Counted from the stretch's first letter, positions 16,825-26,454 are shown. The stretch is DNA of 64,000 nt from Planctomycetaceae bacterium (GCA_021300535.1 JAJTED010000027.1:2720-66719), one strand, 5' to 3'. Made by a program: numbers and translations. The notes: a model not told the origin generated them from the letters alone.

Positions 16825-18978
16825 ATGCCCCTCAGGAGATTTACGATGGCTCTTGCTCGCATCGCGGCCGCGATCGCCTTCGGCTGGTGGATCGTCACGG
16901 CCCCGTGTCTGGCGGCCGAGTCCCCGGTGTCGGGCGACCTGCGGAAGTGGCACCGCGTCACGGTCACGCTCGACGGCCCGCAGGCGGCGGAGCGCGGCAC
17001 CCCCAACCCGTTCCGCGACTTCCGCCTCGTCATGACCTTCGAGCATGCGGCCACGAAGACGGTCCATACGGTTCCCGGCTTCTTCGCGGCCGACGGCCGG
17101 GCCGCCGAGTCCGGCGCCGAGCAGGGGAACCAGTGGCGGGCCCACTTCACACCCGATCAGGAGGGCGACTGGACCTGGCGGGCGGCGCTGCGGAGCGGCA
17201 AGGACGTGGCGCTGTCGGCGGATCCGGAGGCCGGGCAGCCGGTCGCCCTGGGCACCGCCCAGGGGCAGTTTCAGATTGCTTCCAGCGACAAGAAGGTGCC
17301 GGACTCCCGGGCCCGCGGCATGTTGCGGGCCGTCGACCAGCGGTATCTGCGGTGGGCGGAGACCGGCGAGTATTTTCTCAAGGGGGGCGCCAACAGCCCC
17401 GAGAACTTCCTGGCGTACGCCGATTTCGACGGCACGCCGCCCAAGCATCGTTATCGGCAGCACGAGATGGACTGGCGGGAAGGTGACCCGACCTGGGCCG
17501 CCGGCAAGGGCAAGGGGATCATCGGCACCATCAACTACCTGTCCTCCGTGGGGATGAACTCCCAGTATTTTCTCACCATGAACGTCAACGGCGACGGCGA
17601 CGACGTCTGGCCCTGGGTGGACCGCGACGCGCGGGACCGCTTCGACTGCAGCAAGCTCGACCAGTGGGAGATCGTATTCCAACACATGGACGCCCGGGGG
17701 CTCCTCGTGCACGTCGTCTTCAATGAGCAGGAGTGCGACCAGTTGCTCAACGATGGCGAACTGGGCCCGGAGCGCCGGCTCTACTACCGGGAACTGGTCG
17801 CCCGCTTCGGGCATCACCTCGCGCTGACGTGGAACATCGGCGAGGAAACGACCAACACGCCGGCCCAGCGCGACGCCTACATCGACTTCATCCGGTCGAT
17901 CGATCCGTATCGGCACCCGATCGTGGTCCACTCGTTTCCCGGCCAGTACGACCGCATCTACGATCCGTTGCTGGGCAACCGGAACTTCACCGGTCCGTCG
18001 CTCCAGCTCGGCGATCCGCAGTACGCCCATGGCGAAACGATCAAGTGGCTGGATCGATCGACCACCCGCGGCCGTCCCTGGTGGGTGTGCCTCGACGAGA
18101 TCGGCCCCGCCCGCGACGGCCTCGTGCCGGACTCGGTCGATCCCGACCACGACGCCGTGAGGCATCGGGCGCTCTGGGGCCACCTCCTCGCCGGGGGCGG
18201 CGGGGTGGAGTGGTACTTCGGCTGGGGCCATCACAACCATGACCGGGCCCTCGAAGACTTCCGCACCCGGGAGAACATGTGGCGGCAAACCGACCACGCG
18301 CTGGGTTTCTTTCGCCGCCATCTGCCGTTCGACCGCATGTCCCACAACGACGGGCTCACGCAGTCGCCCGACGACTACTGCTTCGCGGACCCGAGCCGCA
18401 CCTACGCTGTCTACCTGCCCCGGGGCGGCGAGACCGTGATCGACCTGGGGAGCAGCCAGGAGGCGTTCACCGTCGACTGGTTCGACCCGCGGAACGGGGG
18501 CGATCTGCGGCCCGACAAGCCGATCCGCGGACCGGGCTGGCAGACGATCGGCCCGCCCCCCGCCGATCCGCAGAAGGACTGGGTGTTGTTGGTCCGCGAG
18601 GTGCGGGCCGCGGACATCACCGGCCCCGGAAGGATCACCGGCTTTTCACTGATCGATTGCGATACGCATCAACCCGTGGCCGGCTTCGACCCCATCCCGC
18701 CCGACGCCGTGCTCGACATGGCTCGGCTGCCGAAGCGGCTGGCGATCCGGGTCAACACCGAACCGGGCCAGGTCGGCAGTGTGATCTTCGGCGGGAACAA
18801 GGCCGCCTACGACTCGACGGCGCCGTTCGCCTTCCCCCGCGACGTGAACGGGCGTTACGAACCCTGGAAGCTCGCCGCCGGTCGGCACGAGATCCAGGCC
18901 ACCCCCTACGCCCAGGGCGCGGGCGATGGTGCGGCCGGCGAAACGCGGACCGTGCGTTTCGAGATCAAGAATCCGTGA
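16825..18978 (+). CDS. DUF5060 domain-containing glycoside-hydrolase-like secreted protein
   Basis: Signal peptide; N-terminal KWHRVTVTLDGPQAAERGTPNPFRDFRLVMTFEH; TIM-barrel-like NIGEETTNTPAQRDAYIDFIRSIDPYRHPIVVHSFPG. Confidence 0.75.
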   Translation: MPLRRFTMALARIAAAIAFGWWIVTAPCLAAESPVSGDLRKWHRVTVTLDGPQAAERGTPNPFRDFRLVMTFEHAATKTVHTVPGFFAADGRAAESGAEQGNQWRAHFTPDQEGDWTWRAALRSGKDVALSADPEAGQPVALGTAQGQFQIASSDKKVPDSRARGMLRAVDQRYLRWAETGEYFLKGGANSPENFLAYADFDGTPPKHRYRQHEMDWREGDPTWAAGKGKGIIGTINYLSSVGMNSQYFLTMNVNGDGDDVWPWVDRDARDRFDCSKLDQWEIVFQHMDARGLLVHVVFNEQECDQLLNDGELGPERRLYYRELVARFGHHLALTWNIGEETTNTPAQRDAYIDFIRSIDPYRHPIVVHSFPGQYDRIYDPLLGNRNFTGPSLQLGDPQYAHGETIKWLDRSTTRGRPWWVCLDEIGPARDGLVPDSVDPDHDAVRHRALWGHLLAGGGGVEWYFGWGHHNHDRALEDFRTRENMWRQTDHALGFFRRHLPFDRMSHNDGLTQSPDDYCFADPSRTYAVYLPRGGETVIDLGSSQEAFTVDWFDPRNGGDLRPDKPIRGPGWQTIGPPPADPQKDWVLLVREVRAADITGPGRITGFSLIDCDTHQPVAGFDPIPPDAVLDMARLPKRLAIRVNTEPGQVGSVIFGGNKAAYDSTAPFAFPRDVNGRYEPWKLAAGRHEIQATPYAQGAGDGAAGETRTVRFEIKNP

Positions 18979-19098
18979 CGCGGGCCCGGGTCGACCGGTC
19001 GGCAGCGCCGCAAGCTCACGATATCCTAACAGAACGGGCCGCGGCCGGCGGCGGGCTGCCGCAGGCCATCGATGGTCCGCCCTCGGTACGCGGCGTTC

Positions 19099-19959
19099 AT
19101 GGGCTTCCTGTCGAACCTGTTCGGCGGCTCCTCGCGGGTCGACCTGTGGAAGCGATTCGAGCGGCTGCGCGAGAGCCACTCCGGCACGATGTCCGCCTTC
19201 TACAAGGTGAAGGACATCCGCACCGGCACCGTCCTCGGCCTGAAGATCGTCGACAAGGCGAGGGTGGCCCCGGTCGAGTCCCGCTACAAGGGCCTCGGCA
19301 AGCCGACCGAGGGCGAGATCGGCAGCCAGATCACGGGGCCGAACATCGTGCGCACGCTGGAATGGGGGGTGTCCACCGCCGGCGAGCCGTTCGTCGTCAC
19401 CGAGTTCATCGAGGGCACGCTGCTCCACGCCCTGCTGTCGGCCCAGCGGCCGCTGCAGCCGGGCCGGCGGATCGACCTCGTGCGCCAGGCCGCCGCGGCG
19501 GTCGCCGCCGTCCACGCGGCCGGCTTCGTCCACCGTGACATCTGTCCCCGCAACTTCATGCTCCGGCCCGACGGCCGCCTGGTGCTCTTCGATTTCGGGC
19601 TCACGGTGCCCGACAAGCCGGTGTTCCTTCAGCCGGGCAATCGCATCGGGACGCCGAACTACATGGCCCCGGAAGTCGTCCGCCGCCGCCAGGCCGACAA
19701 GCGGCTCGACGTCTTCTCGTTCGGCGTCACCGCCTATGAGATCTGCACGCTCCACTCGCCCTGGCCCCGTGGCTCGAGCGGCAACGCGGCCCTGGCGCAC
19801 GACCAGCCGCCGGAGGACATCCGCCGGCATTGGCCCGAAATTCCCGAGCCGCTGGCCGCCGCGATCACCGCCTGCCTGGCGGCCGATCCCGACAGGCGTC
19901 CGCCGACGATGGACCGTTTTCTGGGCATGATCGCGAAACTGCCGGCCACCATCGCCTGA
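19099..19959 (+). CDS. Serine/threonine protein kinase
   Basis: HRDICPRNFMLRPDGRLVLFDFG, GTPNYMAPEVVRRRQADKRLDVFSFGVTAYEI. Confidence 0.88.
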   Translation: MGFLSNLFGGSSRVDLWKRFERLRESHSGTMSAFYKVKDIRTGTVLGLKIVDKARVAPVESRYKGLGKPTEGEIGSQITGPNIVRTLEWGVSTAGEPFVVTEFIEGTLLHALLSAQRPLQPGRRIDLVRQAAAAVAAVHAAGFVHRDICPRNFMLRPDGRLVLFDFGLTVPDKPVFLQPGNRIGTPNYMAPEVVRRRQADKRLDVFSFGVTAYEICTLHSPWPRGSSGNAALAHDQPPEDIRRHWPEIPEPLAAAITACLAADPDRRPPTMDRFLGMIAKLPATIA

Positions 19960-20096
19960 AAACCCCGCTGCCGGCGGACGACGAAAGGCTCCCTTGAACC
20001 GTGACCACGGCGTTCGTACCTTGGGAGGTTCCGCGGCGGCCCGTTCGCTGCACACCTCCCTGCCACCACTGACCACTGACTGAAGGATCGCCTGCC

Positions 20097-20339
20097 ATGA
20101 CGATGGACAAGAGCCTGCGGGTGCGGAAGGGCTCCTCGAGCGCCCGCGGCGTGCTGACTCGTGCCGAACGGATCGCCCGGCTGAAGGAGCAGGAGCGCTG
20201 GACCGAAGGCCGCAGCCCCCTCGGCCTCCCGAAGGTCCGCGTCATGAAGATGGCGATGAAGAAAAAGAAGAAGGCCAAGGACGAGGCCGCCGAGGGCGCC
20301 GCGGCCGCGAAGCCGGCCGCAGGGGCCAAGAAGAAGTAG
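20097..20339 (+). CDS. Small basic protein (PVC-associated small basic protein family)
   Basis: MTMDKSLRVRKGSSSARGVLTRAERIARLKEQERWTEGRSPLGLPKVRVMKMAMKKKKKAK; Lys-rich tail; resembles the small basic protein annotated in planctomycetes/verrucomicrobia. Confidence 0.7.
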   Translation: MTMDKSLRVRKGSSSARGVLTRAERIARLKEQERWTEGRSPLGLPKVRVMKMAMKKKKKAKDEAAEGAAAAKPAAGAKKK

Positions 20340-20374
20340 TCGGCCCGCCGCCGAGCCGGGCCCGCGGCGGATGG

Positions 20375-21919
20375 TCAGCCAACGGCTCGTGCGGCCAATA
20401 CCGCCGCGGCAGCCGCCCGGCCCGAGGCGATCACCTGCGGGATGCCGACGCCTCGATAGGCGGCCCCGGCGAGCACGAAGCCGCCGATCGCCCGGCCGCG
20501 TTCCTCGATTCGCGCCACGCGGTCCAGGTGGCCGACGTGGTACTGCGGCATCGCCGCCTGCCAGCGATCGATCTGCACGAGCAGCGGCTGGCCTGTCGCG
20601 CCGATCAGGATCGCCACCTCCTCGCGGGCCAGCGTCGTGAGGTCCGCATCGGACAGCCGGGCGGTTGCCGGGTCGAGCGCCCCGCCGACGAACACCCGCA
20701 CGAGCACGCAGCCCGCCGGCGCCCGGCCGGGAAACTTCGCGCTGGAAAAGCTCACCGCCAACGCCCGCCGCCCTGCGGCCCGGGGCACCACCATGCCCGC
20801 CGCGTCGAGAGGATGCGCGACGCGGTCGCGTGGAAAGCCGAGCGACACGACCGCCGAGCCGGCGTATTCGATCGCCGCCAGATCGGCGGCAAGGGCGGCA
20901 TCGACGGTGCCGACGAGACCCGCCGCCACCGGCGCCGGCACCGCGACGACGACCGCATCGGCCTCCAGCTGTCCGTGGACAAAGCCCTCCATGGCCTTTG
21001 TCCACTTGGCCGACTGGTGGAAATGCCCAGGGTTTCCACGGTCGGCATTCCTCACATCCTGCTCGGACAGACTTGTGCCACAGTCTGCTAGCGGCGGCAG
21101 GGCCGTGCCCGCGGCGACGAGCGGGATCAGCCACCGCCCGGATGCGTCACGGGCGAGCGGGCCGGCGGCTGCCGTGATGAACGCCACGCCGCGGTCGGCG
21201 AGCACCGCCGCCAGCCGCCGGGGCAGGACCTCCATGCCGTCGGCGAGCGTGACAAACTGACCGTAGCGGGCGCCCGCCGCCGCGGGGCCGGCACCGGCCT
21301 GCCGCAACCGGGCCCGTTCGCCTGCCCACAGGCTGCCGTGCGTTCGTTCCATCGCGAAAAAATCGGGACAGGCCGCCGCCATGCTCAGGCGGGCCGGGTC
21401 GGCCGTCCAGATGCCGGCGGCCAAGGGCTGCACCAGCCGCTCGAACGCCTGCCGGCCCAGCCGTCGCAGGGCGAACGACTCCAGCGATTCGTCCGTGGCC
21501 GCGGGATCGCGGGTTGGAATGAAAGGTTCCGCGAGCAGTCGCAGCCGTCCAGCCGGCGACAAGAGCGGGGTGCCGAGAATGCCATCGACGCGGCCCGGGG
21601 CCAGCAGGCGGAAGCCGGTCGGCGCCGGGACGGCCCGCCCAGCGTGCCAGATGAGTGCCCGTCGCACCCGTGGATCGACGCCCACGAGCTCGGCCGCGAG
21701 GCCGAGCCTGTGGGCGAGCTCCATTCCCTCGGGGCGGACGGCGAGGAAACTGTCGGCCGAACGCTCCACGAGCCATCCATCGCGCCGCGCGGTCGCGATC
21801 ACGCCCCCCGGCCTGCCGGTGGACTCGACGACGGAGACGCGACACGCAGCGGCGGCGACGATCGCCTCCGCGGCGGCGAGGCCGGCCATGCCGCCGCCGA
21901 TCACCACTACATGCTGCAT
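20375..21919 (-). CDS. hemY: Protoporphyrinogen oxidase (HemY-type), carrying an in-frame repeat insertion
   Basis: MQHVVVIGGGMAGLAAAEAIVAAAACRVSVVESTGRPGGVI dinucleotide fold; C-terminal IGGFVLAGAAYRGVGIPQVIASGRAAAAAVL. Start re-assigned from the longer ORF. Confidence 0.85.
   Translation of the reverse strand: MQHVVVIGGGMAGLAAAEAIVAAAACRVSVVESTGRPGGVIATARRDGWLVERSADSFLAVRPEGMELAHRLGLAAELVGVDPRVRRALIWHAGRAVPAPTGFRLLAPGRVDGILGTPLLSPAGRLRLLAEPFIPTRDPAATDESLESFALRRLGRQAFERLVQPLAAGIWTADPARLSMAAACPDFFAMERTHGSLWAGERARLRQAGAGPAAAGARYGQFVTLADGMEVLPRRLAAVLADRGVAFITAAAGPLARDASGRWLIPLVAAGTALPPLADCGTSLSEQDVRNADRGNPGHFHQSAKWTKAMEGFVHGQLEADAVVVAVPAPVAAGLVGTVDAALAADLAAIEYAGSAVVSLGFPRDRVAHPLDAAGMVVPRAAGRRALAVSFSSAKFPGRAPAGCVLVRVFVGGALDPATARLSDADLTTLAREEVAILIGATGQPLLVQIDRWQAAMPQYHVGHLDRVARIEERGRAIGGFVLAGAAYRGVGIPQVIASGRAAAAAVLAARAVG
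20969..21089 (-). repeat. 121-bp hairpin-rich dispersed element, copy 2 (in-frame within hemY)
   Basis: Same length as and about 90% identical to 2724-2844 in inverted orientation; encodes the extra segment around DCGTSLSEQDVRNADRGNPGHFHQSAKWTKAMEGFVHGQ. Confidence 0.9.
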
Positions 21920-22142
21920 CGTCGTGTTGCAGGGGGAAGGGAGGGCCACCGCGGCCCGCGCTGATCTGCCTGCCGGAAGTCTACCGCGGCCGCGACCGCA
22001 GGCTACGAAAAATAGGAAGCGTGGGCGGCCGTCGTTTCCCGCCGCAGTCTGCTCTGGACCGGGCGCAATGGGAAGCCTACCGTCCCTGCCGCGATCGGGC
22101 CGGATGCCCGGTGCTACGTTCTCGGAGGAACTTGTCGTGGCC

Positions 22143-24203
22143 ATGCTGCGGAGCCATTCATCGCCGACATTGCACGCCTTCCTGCTCACCGCCTGCGTTG
22201 CGGCAGCCGTCGCCAACGCGGCGGAGCCGCAGTCGGGTCCGCGGACGCTGATGCGGCTGCCGGGCTGGGTTGACTCCGCCACCGAATCGGCACCCCAGAT
22301 GGACACGCCGGCCGGTCGCCGCGCCGCACCGGCGCCGCTGGTCGATACCGCTTCCGCACCGGTGACCAACGCCGTCGGCCCGAGTGGCGGCACGGCGTGG
22401 AACGAACTCGTGCCGGTCGCGGCCGCCGACGGTCCGCCCGGCACACGGCAAGCCGCCCCGGCGGCACCGAAGCCGCCCCTGGTGCCGGAAACGAACGGGC
22501 TGAAGCGCTGGATCAACAACCGCGTCGCCCAACTGCCCAAGCCGACGGGTCTGATCGCCAAGCCGGTAGACCCACCGGCGCCGGCCGAGAAGGCCGAGCC
22601 GACGGCGACGCCGGCTGCCGCCAAAGCGGCCGCACCCGTGAACGCACCCGTGGCCGCGACCCCCGACGAGATGCCGACGCTGTCCATCGATCCAGCCAGT
22701 TTCCGCGGCGTCAATCCCGGCAAGACAACCCGCGCTGAACTGCTGGCGTCATGGGGCGCCGGCGAGGCCCTCGGCGGCGGCGATGGCACGACCGGCTTCG
22801 CGTGGAAGATCGAGCCCTTCGACCGGGTCGAGGTCGCGCTCGACGGTGACACCGTGGCCACGATCCTCGTGAAGCTCGCCGAACCGGTGCCGGTGACCGA
22901 GCTCGCCCGACAGCTCGAGATCGCCGACATCCGCACCGTGACGATCTTCGATGATCAAGGGGTTTCCATCGGCGAGGTGTATCCTGAGCGCGGCGTGATC
23001 TTGAGCGTGAAGCCCGGCACGCAATCGGCCACGGCGATCATGATCGAGCCGCTCGACCCCGAGTCGTTCGTGCTCCGCGCCGAGAGCGAGATCGAATCCT
23101 GCTCCGCCTACGCCGTCGCCGACCTCCAGTACGCCATCCAGATCGACCCCCAGCACGTGCGGGCGCATCGCCTCCTGCTCGGCATGACCACCGAGCAGGG
23201 CAAGTGGACGCAGGCAATCACGCTCGCGGAAACCGCCACGCGGCTCGATCCCGCCGACGCCTGGACCCAGCTCAAGTACGCGTCGGCCCTGCTGGCGCTC
23301 GACCGCCCCGCGGAGGCCCGGGCCGTCCTCATGGCCGTGAAGGCCCGCGAGAACCCGTCGCCGCTGGTGGTGGCCCAGGCCGAGCGGCTCCTGGGCCGCG
23401 TTGCCCTGGCCGGCGCCACGCCCGACCACCAGGCGGCGGTGCAGCACTTCGCCGAAGCGATTCGCCGTGCCTCGCCGCTGCTCGTCAAGCGAGCTCCCGC
23501 GGTGCAGACGGCCGCCCGCGAGGTGCTGCTCGACGCCCACCTGGGCACCGCCCTGGCCATCGCCCGCGGCACCTGGCAGCAAAAGGGCCGGGTGATCCCC
23601 AAGTGGATCTCGCGCAGCGAGACGATCGTCACCGAGTTCCAAGGCCGGCAGATCGACTGGGAGACGGGGCAGGGGCTCGCCGACGCCCTCGCCGCCGCCC
23701 AGAAGCGCGGCGATGCCGCCGACCTGCTCGACAACGCAACGCTCACGGCGGCCTACCTGGAGCGCGGTGCCGAGCAGCGGGAGCTCACCGCGGCCGAGCG
23801 CAAGAAGATGGGCGAACTGATGTTCCGCATCGGCATCATGTACAGCCTGCAGCGTGGCGATCACGCCACCGCCGTGACCTGGTTCGATCGCACCGTGCCG
23901 CTCTGGGAGGGCAATGACAACTTCGATCGTGACGGCGACCTGGGCCGCCTCGGCGAGTCGTACGTGAGCATGGCCATTTCGTACTGGCAGGTGGATCGCC
24001 GCGCGGACGCTCTCGCCTTGAGCCGCCACGGCGTCGACCTGATGGTCGCCGCGGTGGACAAGAGCCAGCTGGAGGAGCGGTCGCTGGCCGTCGCCTACGG
24101 CAACCTCTCGACGATGTACGCGGAGGAGGGCGACGACAAGCAATCGCAAACCTACGCCGAGATGGCCAGCCGCGCCGAAGCCTCGGGCAGCACGCTCCGG
24201 TAG
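22143..24203 (+). CDS. TPR-repeat secreted protein
   Basis: Signal peptide HAFLLTACVAAAVANAAEP; AYAVADLQYAIQIDPQHVRAHRLLLGMTTEQGKWTQAITLAETATRLDPADAWTQLKYASALLALDRPAEA TPR-like pattern. Confidence 0.75.
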   Translation: MLRSHSSPTLHAFLLTACVAAAVANAAEPQSGPRTLMRLPGWVDSATESAPQMDTPAGRRAAPAPLVDTASAPVTNAVGPSGGTAWNELVPVAAADGPPGTRQAAPAAPKPPLVPETNGLKRWINNRVAQLPKPTGLIAKPVDPPAPAEKAEPTATPAAAKAAAPVNAPVAATPDEMPTLSIDPASFRGVNPGKTTRAELLASWGAGEALGGGDGTTGFAWKIEPFDRVEVALDGDTVATILVKLAEPVPVTELARQLEIADIRTVTIFDDQGVSIGEVYPERGVILSVKPGTQSATAIMIEPLDPESFVLRAESEIESCSAYAVADLQYAIQIDPQHVRAHRLLLGMTTEQGKWTQAITLAETATRLDPADAWTQLKYASALLALDRPAEARAVLMAVKARENPSPLVVAQAERLLGRVALAGATPDHQAAVQHFAEAIRRASPLLVKRAPAVQTAAREVLLDAHLGTALAIARGTWQQKGRVIPKWISRSETIVTEFQGRQIDWETGQGLADALAAAQKRGDAADLLDNATLTAAYLERGAEQRELTAAERKKMGELMFRIGIMYSLQRGDHATAVTWFDRTVPLWEGNDNFDRDGDLGRLGESYVSMAISYWQVDRRADALALSRHGVDLMVAAVDKSQLEERSLAVAYGNLSTMYAEEGDDKQSQTYAEMASRAEASGSTLR

Positions 24204-24230
24204 GTCAGGCCTCGAGACGCTCGCCCCGGT

Positions 24231-24356
24231 GCCGGGATCCGGCTGCGAATCGTGTTTTGAGGACACGTGACCAGGGGATCGGTCCCTTCACCGGCCCAAG
24301 AAGCCCCGGGTGGAAACCCGGGGACTCCGGGCATGACAACCATCCCACCAGCCATG
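24231..24356 (+). repeat. Partial copy of the MITE-like dispersed element (half A plus leader)
   Basis: Leader GGGATCCGGC-GCGAATCGTGTTTTGA...GATCGGTCCC..CACCGGCCCAAGAAGCCCCGGGTGGAAACCCGGGGACTCCGGG shared with 46248-46345. Confidence 0.85.
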
Positions 24357-25131
24357 CCCCACTTGATCCACCCCCTCGAGCGGCGGCAGGTGGGCGCACA
24401 GCGCCCGCTTGTAACCGACCCGCTCCAGTTGGGACACGAGTTTGCCGTACTCGACGTTGCCCTGGCCGATCCGCACCTGGAAGGCGTCGGGCTGCGTGTC
24501 CCGCAGGTGCACATGGCAGACGTACTTGAGGATCGCCTCCCAGGACGCCGGCTTCTTGTGGCCGAAGATGAAGTGACTGGGATCGAGGGTCACGCCCAGG
24601 CCGGGCACGTTGCGACACAGCGAGGCGGTCGTTTCGGCGTCCTGCGTCATCCGCCCCGCCTCGGTCTTCACACCCACCACGACGCCGAGACCGGCGGCGA
24701 TCGCCACCATTTTCCGCAGCCGCTCGATCTCCCCGTTGAAGGGCGTCCCCAGCTCCGACGAATCCACCACCAGGGTCACCACCCCCAGGGCCTTGGCGAG
24801 CCGACAGCAGGCCAGGAAGCGATCGTAGAGCTCCGGCGACTCGGGAGCCGCGAAGGACACGGCCACGGGCCGCAGCCGCTGCAGATCGCTGCAGGCCGCG
24901 ATCGCGGCCTCGGGGTCGGCCGCGACCTGCGCCGGCTGGAGGTGGCCGCCCTGCTCGTGCACGTCGAGCTCCACCGCGGTGAACTCGAGTTCCGCCAGCC
25001 GCTCCATCGCCTGGGCGAGCGGTGCAAAGCGAACGCGCAGCCGGTCAGGGTAGCCGCAGCAGGCTCGGCGTGGCAACCGCACGGCGGCGGCTGGAGAGAC
25101 GACGTACACTGGAGGCAGTTCCGCCCCCATG
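24288..25131 (-). CDS. Sugar phosphate isomerase/epimerase family protein; C-terminus formed by repeat DNA
   Basis: RRACCGYPDRLRVRFAPLAQAMERLAELEFTAVELDV...LGVTLDPSHFIFGHKKPASWEAILKYVCHVHLRDT; start codon uncertain. Confidence 0.75.
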
Positions 25132-25148
25132 CCGCAGGAGCCAAGACG

Positions 25149-26192
25149 ATGGACATCGAACGCCACCAGCCGCCGACCCGCGTGATCCTCGAGCACGCGA
25201 GCCCCTGGGGCCGCTGGGGCACGCGGATCGCCTGGACCGTGGCGGGCATCGCGGTGCTGGCGGCCCTGGGGAGCGCCGGCGCGTGCGCCCAGTATTTCCA
25301 GCGCGACGGCCGCGTGGTGGAGAAGTATCACTCGCTCTCGAAGTCGGCGCCCGCCAAGGTGGCAATCGTGACGCTCGCCGGCGCGATCATGGGGGGTGAC
25401 GGCTTCATCCGCTCCCAGCTCGACCACGTCGCGGAAGACGAGAGCGTGAAGGCGATCGTGCTCCGGGTCGATTCACCTGGTGGCACGGTGAGCGGCAGCG
25501 ACGAAATCCACCACCGGCTCGCCCAACTCGCCGCCCAGCGCGAACTGCCCGTGGTCGTGAGCATGGGGGGGATCGCGGCCAGCGGCGGCTATTACGTGGC
25601 CATGGCCAACGGCGGCCGCGACGACGTGATCTTCGCCGAGCCGGCGACGCTCACGGGTTCCATCGGCGTGATCATTCCCCGCTTCGACCTCTCGCAGATG
25701 CTCAAGCGGTTCGACGTCCGCGACGACTCCGTCGCCAGTGGCCCGCTCAAGGAGATGCTCAGTCCGACGAAGGACCGCACGCCCGAACTGGCCGACCGCG
25801 AGCGGCGGCTCATCAAGGCACTGGTGGACGACATGTTCGTGCGGTTCAAGGAGATCATCCGCCTGGGCCGGCCGAAGCTCGACGCGGAGGCCGTCGACAA
25901 GGTGGCCACCGGACAGATCTTCACCGCCCAGCAGGCCAAGGAGGCCGGGCTCGTCGATCGGATCGGGTTCCTCGAGGACGCCGTGGCCCGGGCGGTCGAA
26001 CTCGCCGGCCTCACCGAGAAGACGGCCCGCGTCGTGAAATACTCCAAGCCGAAGGGTTTGCTCGACGAGGTGCTCGGCGGCGACGCCGGAGCGGGAGGCC
26101 GCGTCTCGCTCGAGGCCTTCGCGGACCTGACCACGCCCCGCGCCTGGTACCTGTGCAGCTGGTGGCCGGCCCTGGTCGCCACCGGCGAGTGA
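25149..26192 (+). CDS. sppA: Signal peptide peptidase SppA
   Basis: AIVLRVDSPGGTVSGSDEIHHRL, VVSMGGIAASGGYYVAM, LTGSIGVIIPRFDLSQML, VATGQIFTAQQAKEAGLVDRIG. Confidence 0.92.
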   Translation: MDIERHQPPTRVILEHASPWGRWGTRIAWTVAGIAVLAALGSAGACAQYFQRDGRVVEKYHSLSKSAPAKVAIVTLAGAIMGGDGFIRSQLDHVAEDESVKAIVLRVDSPGGTVSGSDEIHHRLAQLAAQRELPVVVSMGGIAASGGYYVAMANGGRDDVIFAEPATLTGSIGVIIPRFDLSQMLKRFDVRDDSVASGPLKEMLSPTKDRTPELADRERRLIKALVDDMFVRFKEIIRLGRPKLDAEAVDKVATGQIFTAQQAKEAGLVDRIGFLEDAVARAVELAGLTEKTARVVKYSKPKGLLDEVLGGDAGAGGRVSLEAFADLTTPRAWYLCSWWPALVATGE

Positions 26193-26242
26193 TGCGGGCC
26201 GGACACGCAGGCAAACCCCCCGCACTCCGGGCCTGGCACTCA

Positions 26243-26406
26243 CACAAGAAGCCCCGGGTGGAAACCCGGGGACTCCGGGCATGAAAACCACCCCGCCGTC
26301 CATGCCGGATGACGGCACACATTGTCCCGGTTCAAACCCACATCGCATGGCACCTGGGAAGGCATGCGACCCGGAGTCCCCCGGCTTCCGCCGGGGGCTT
26401 CTTGTG
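26243..26406 (+). repeat. 164-bp MITE-like element with inverted hairpin ends (full copy)
   Basis: Begins CACAAGAAGCCCCGGGTGGAAACCCGGGGACTCCGGG and ends CCCGGAGTCCCCCGGCTTCCGCCGGGGGCTTCTTGTG (inverted homologous ends); same 164-bp length as 34455-34618 and 46309-46472. Confidence 0.9.
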
Positions 26407-26454
26407 CCGTTCGCGCGTGTGAAGCCGAGAGCAAGACTGGGGAACGCGCACCAT

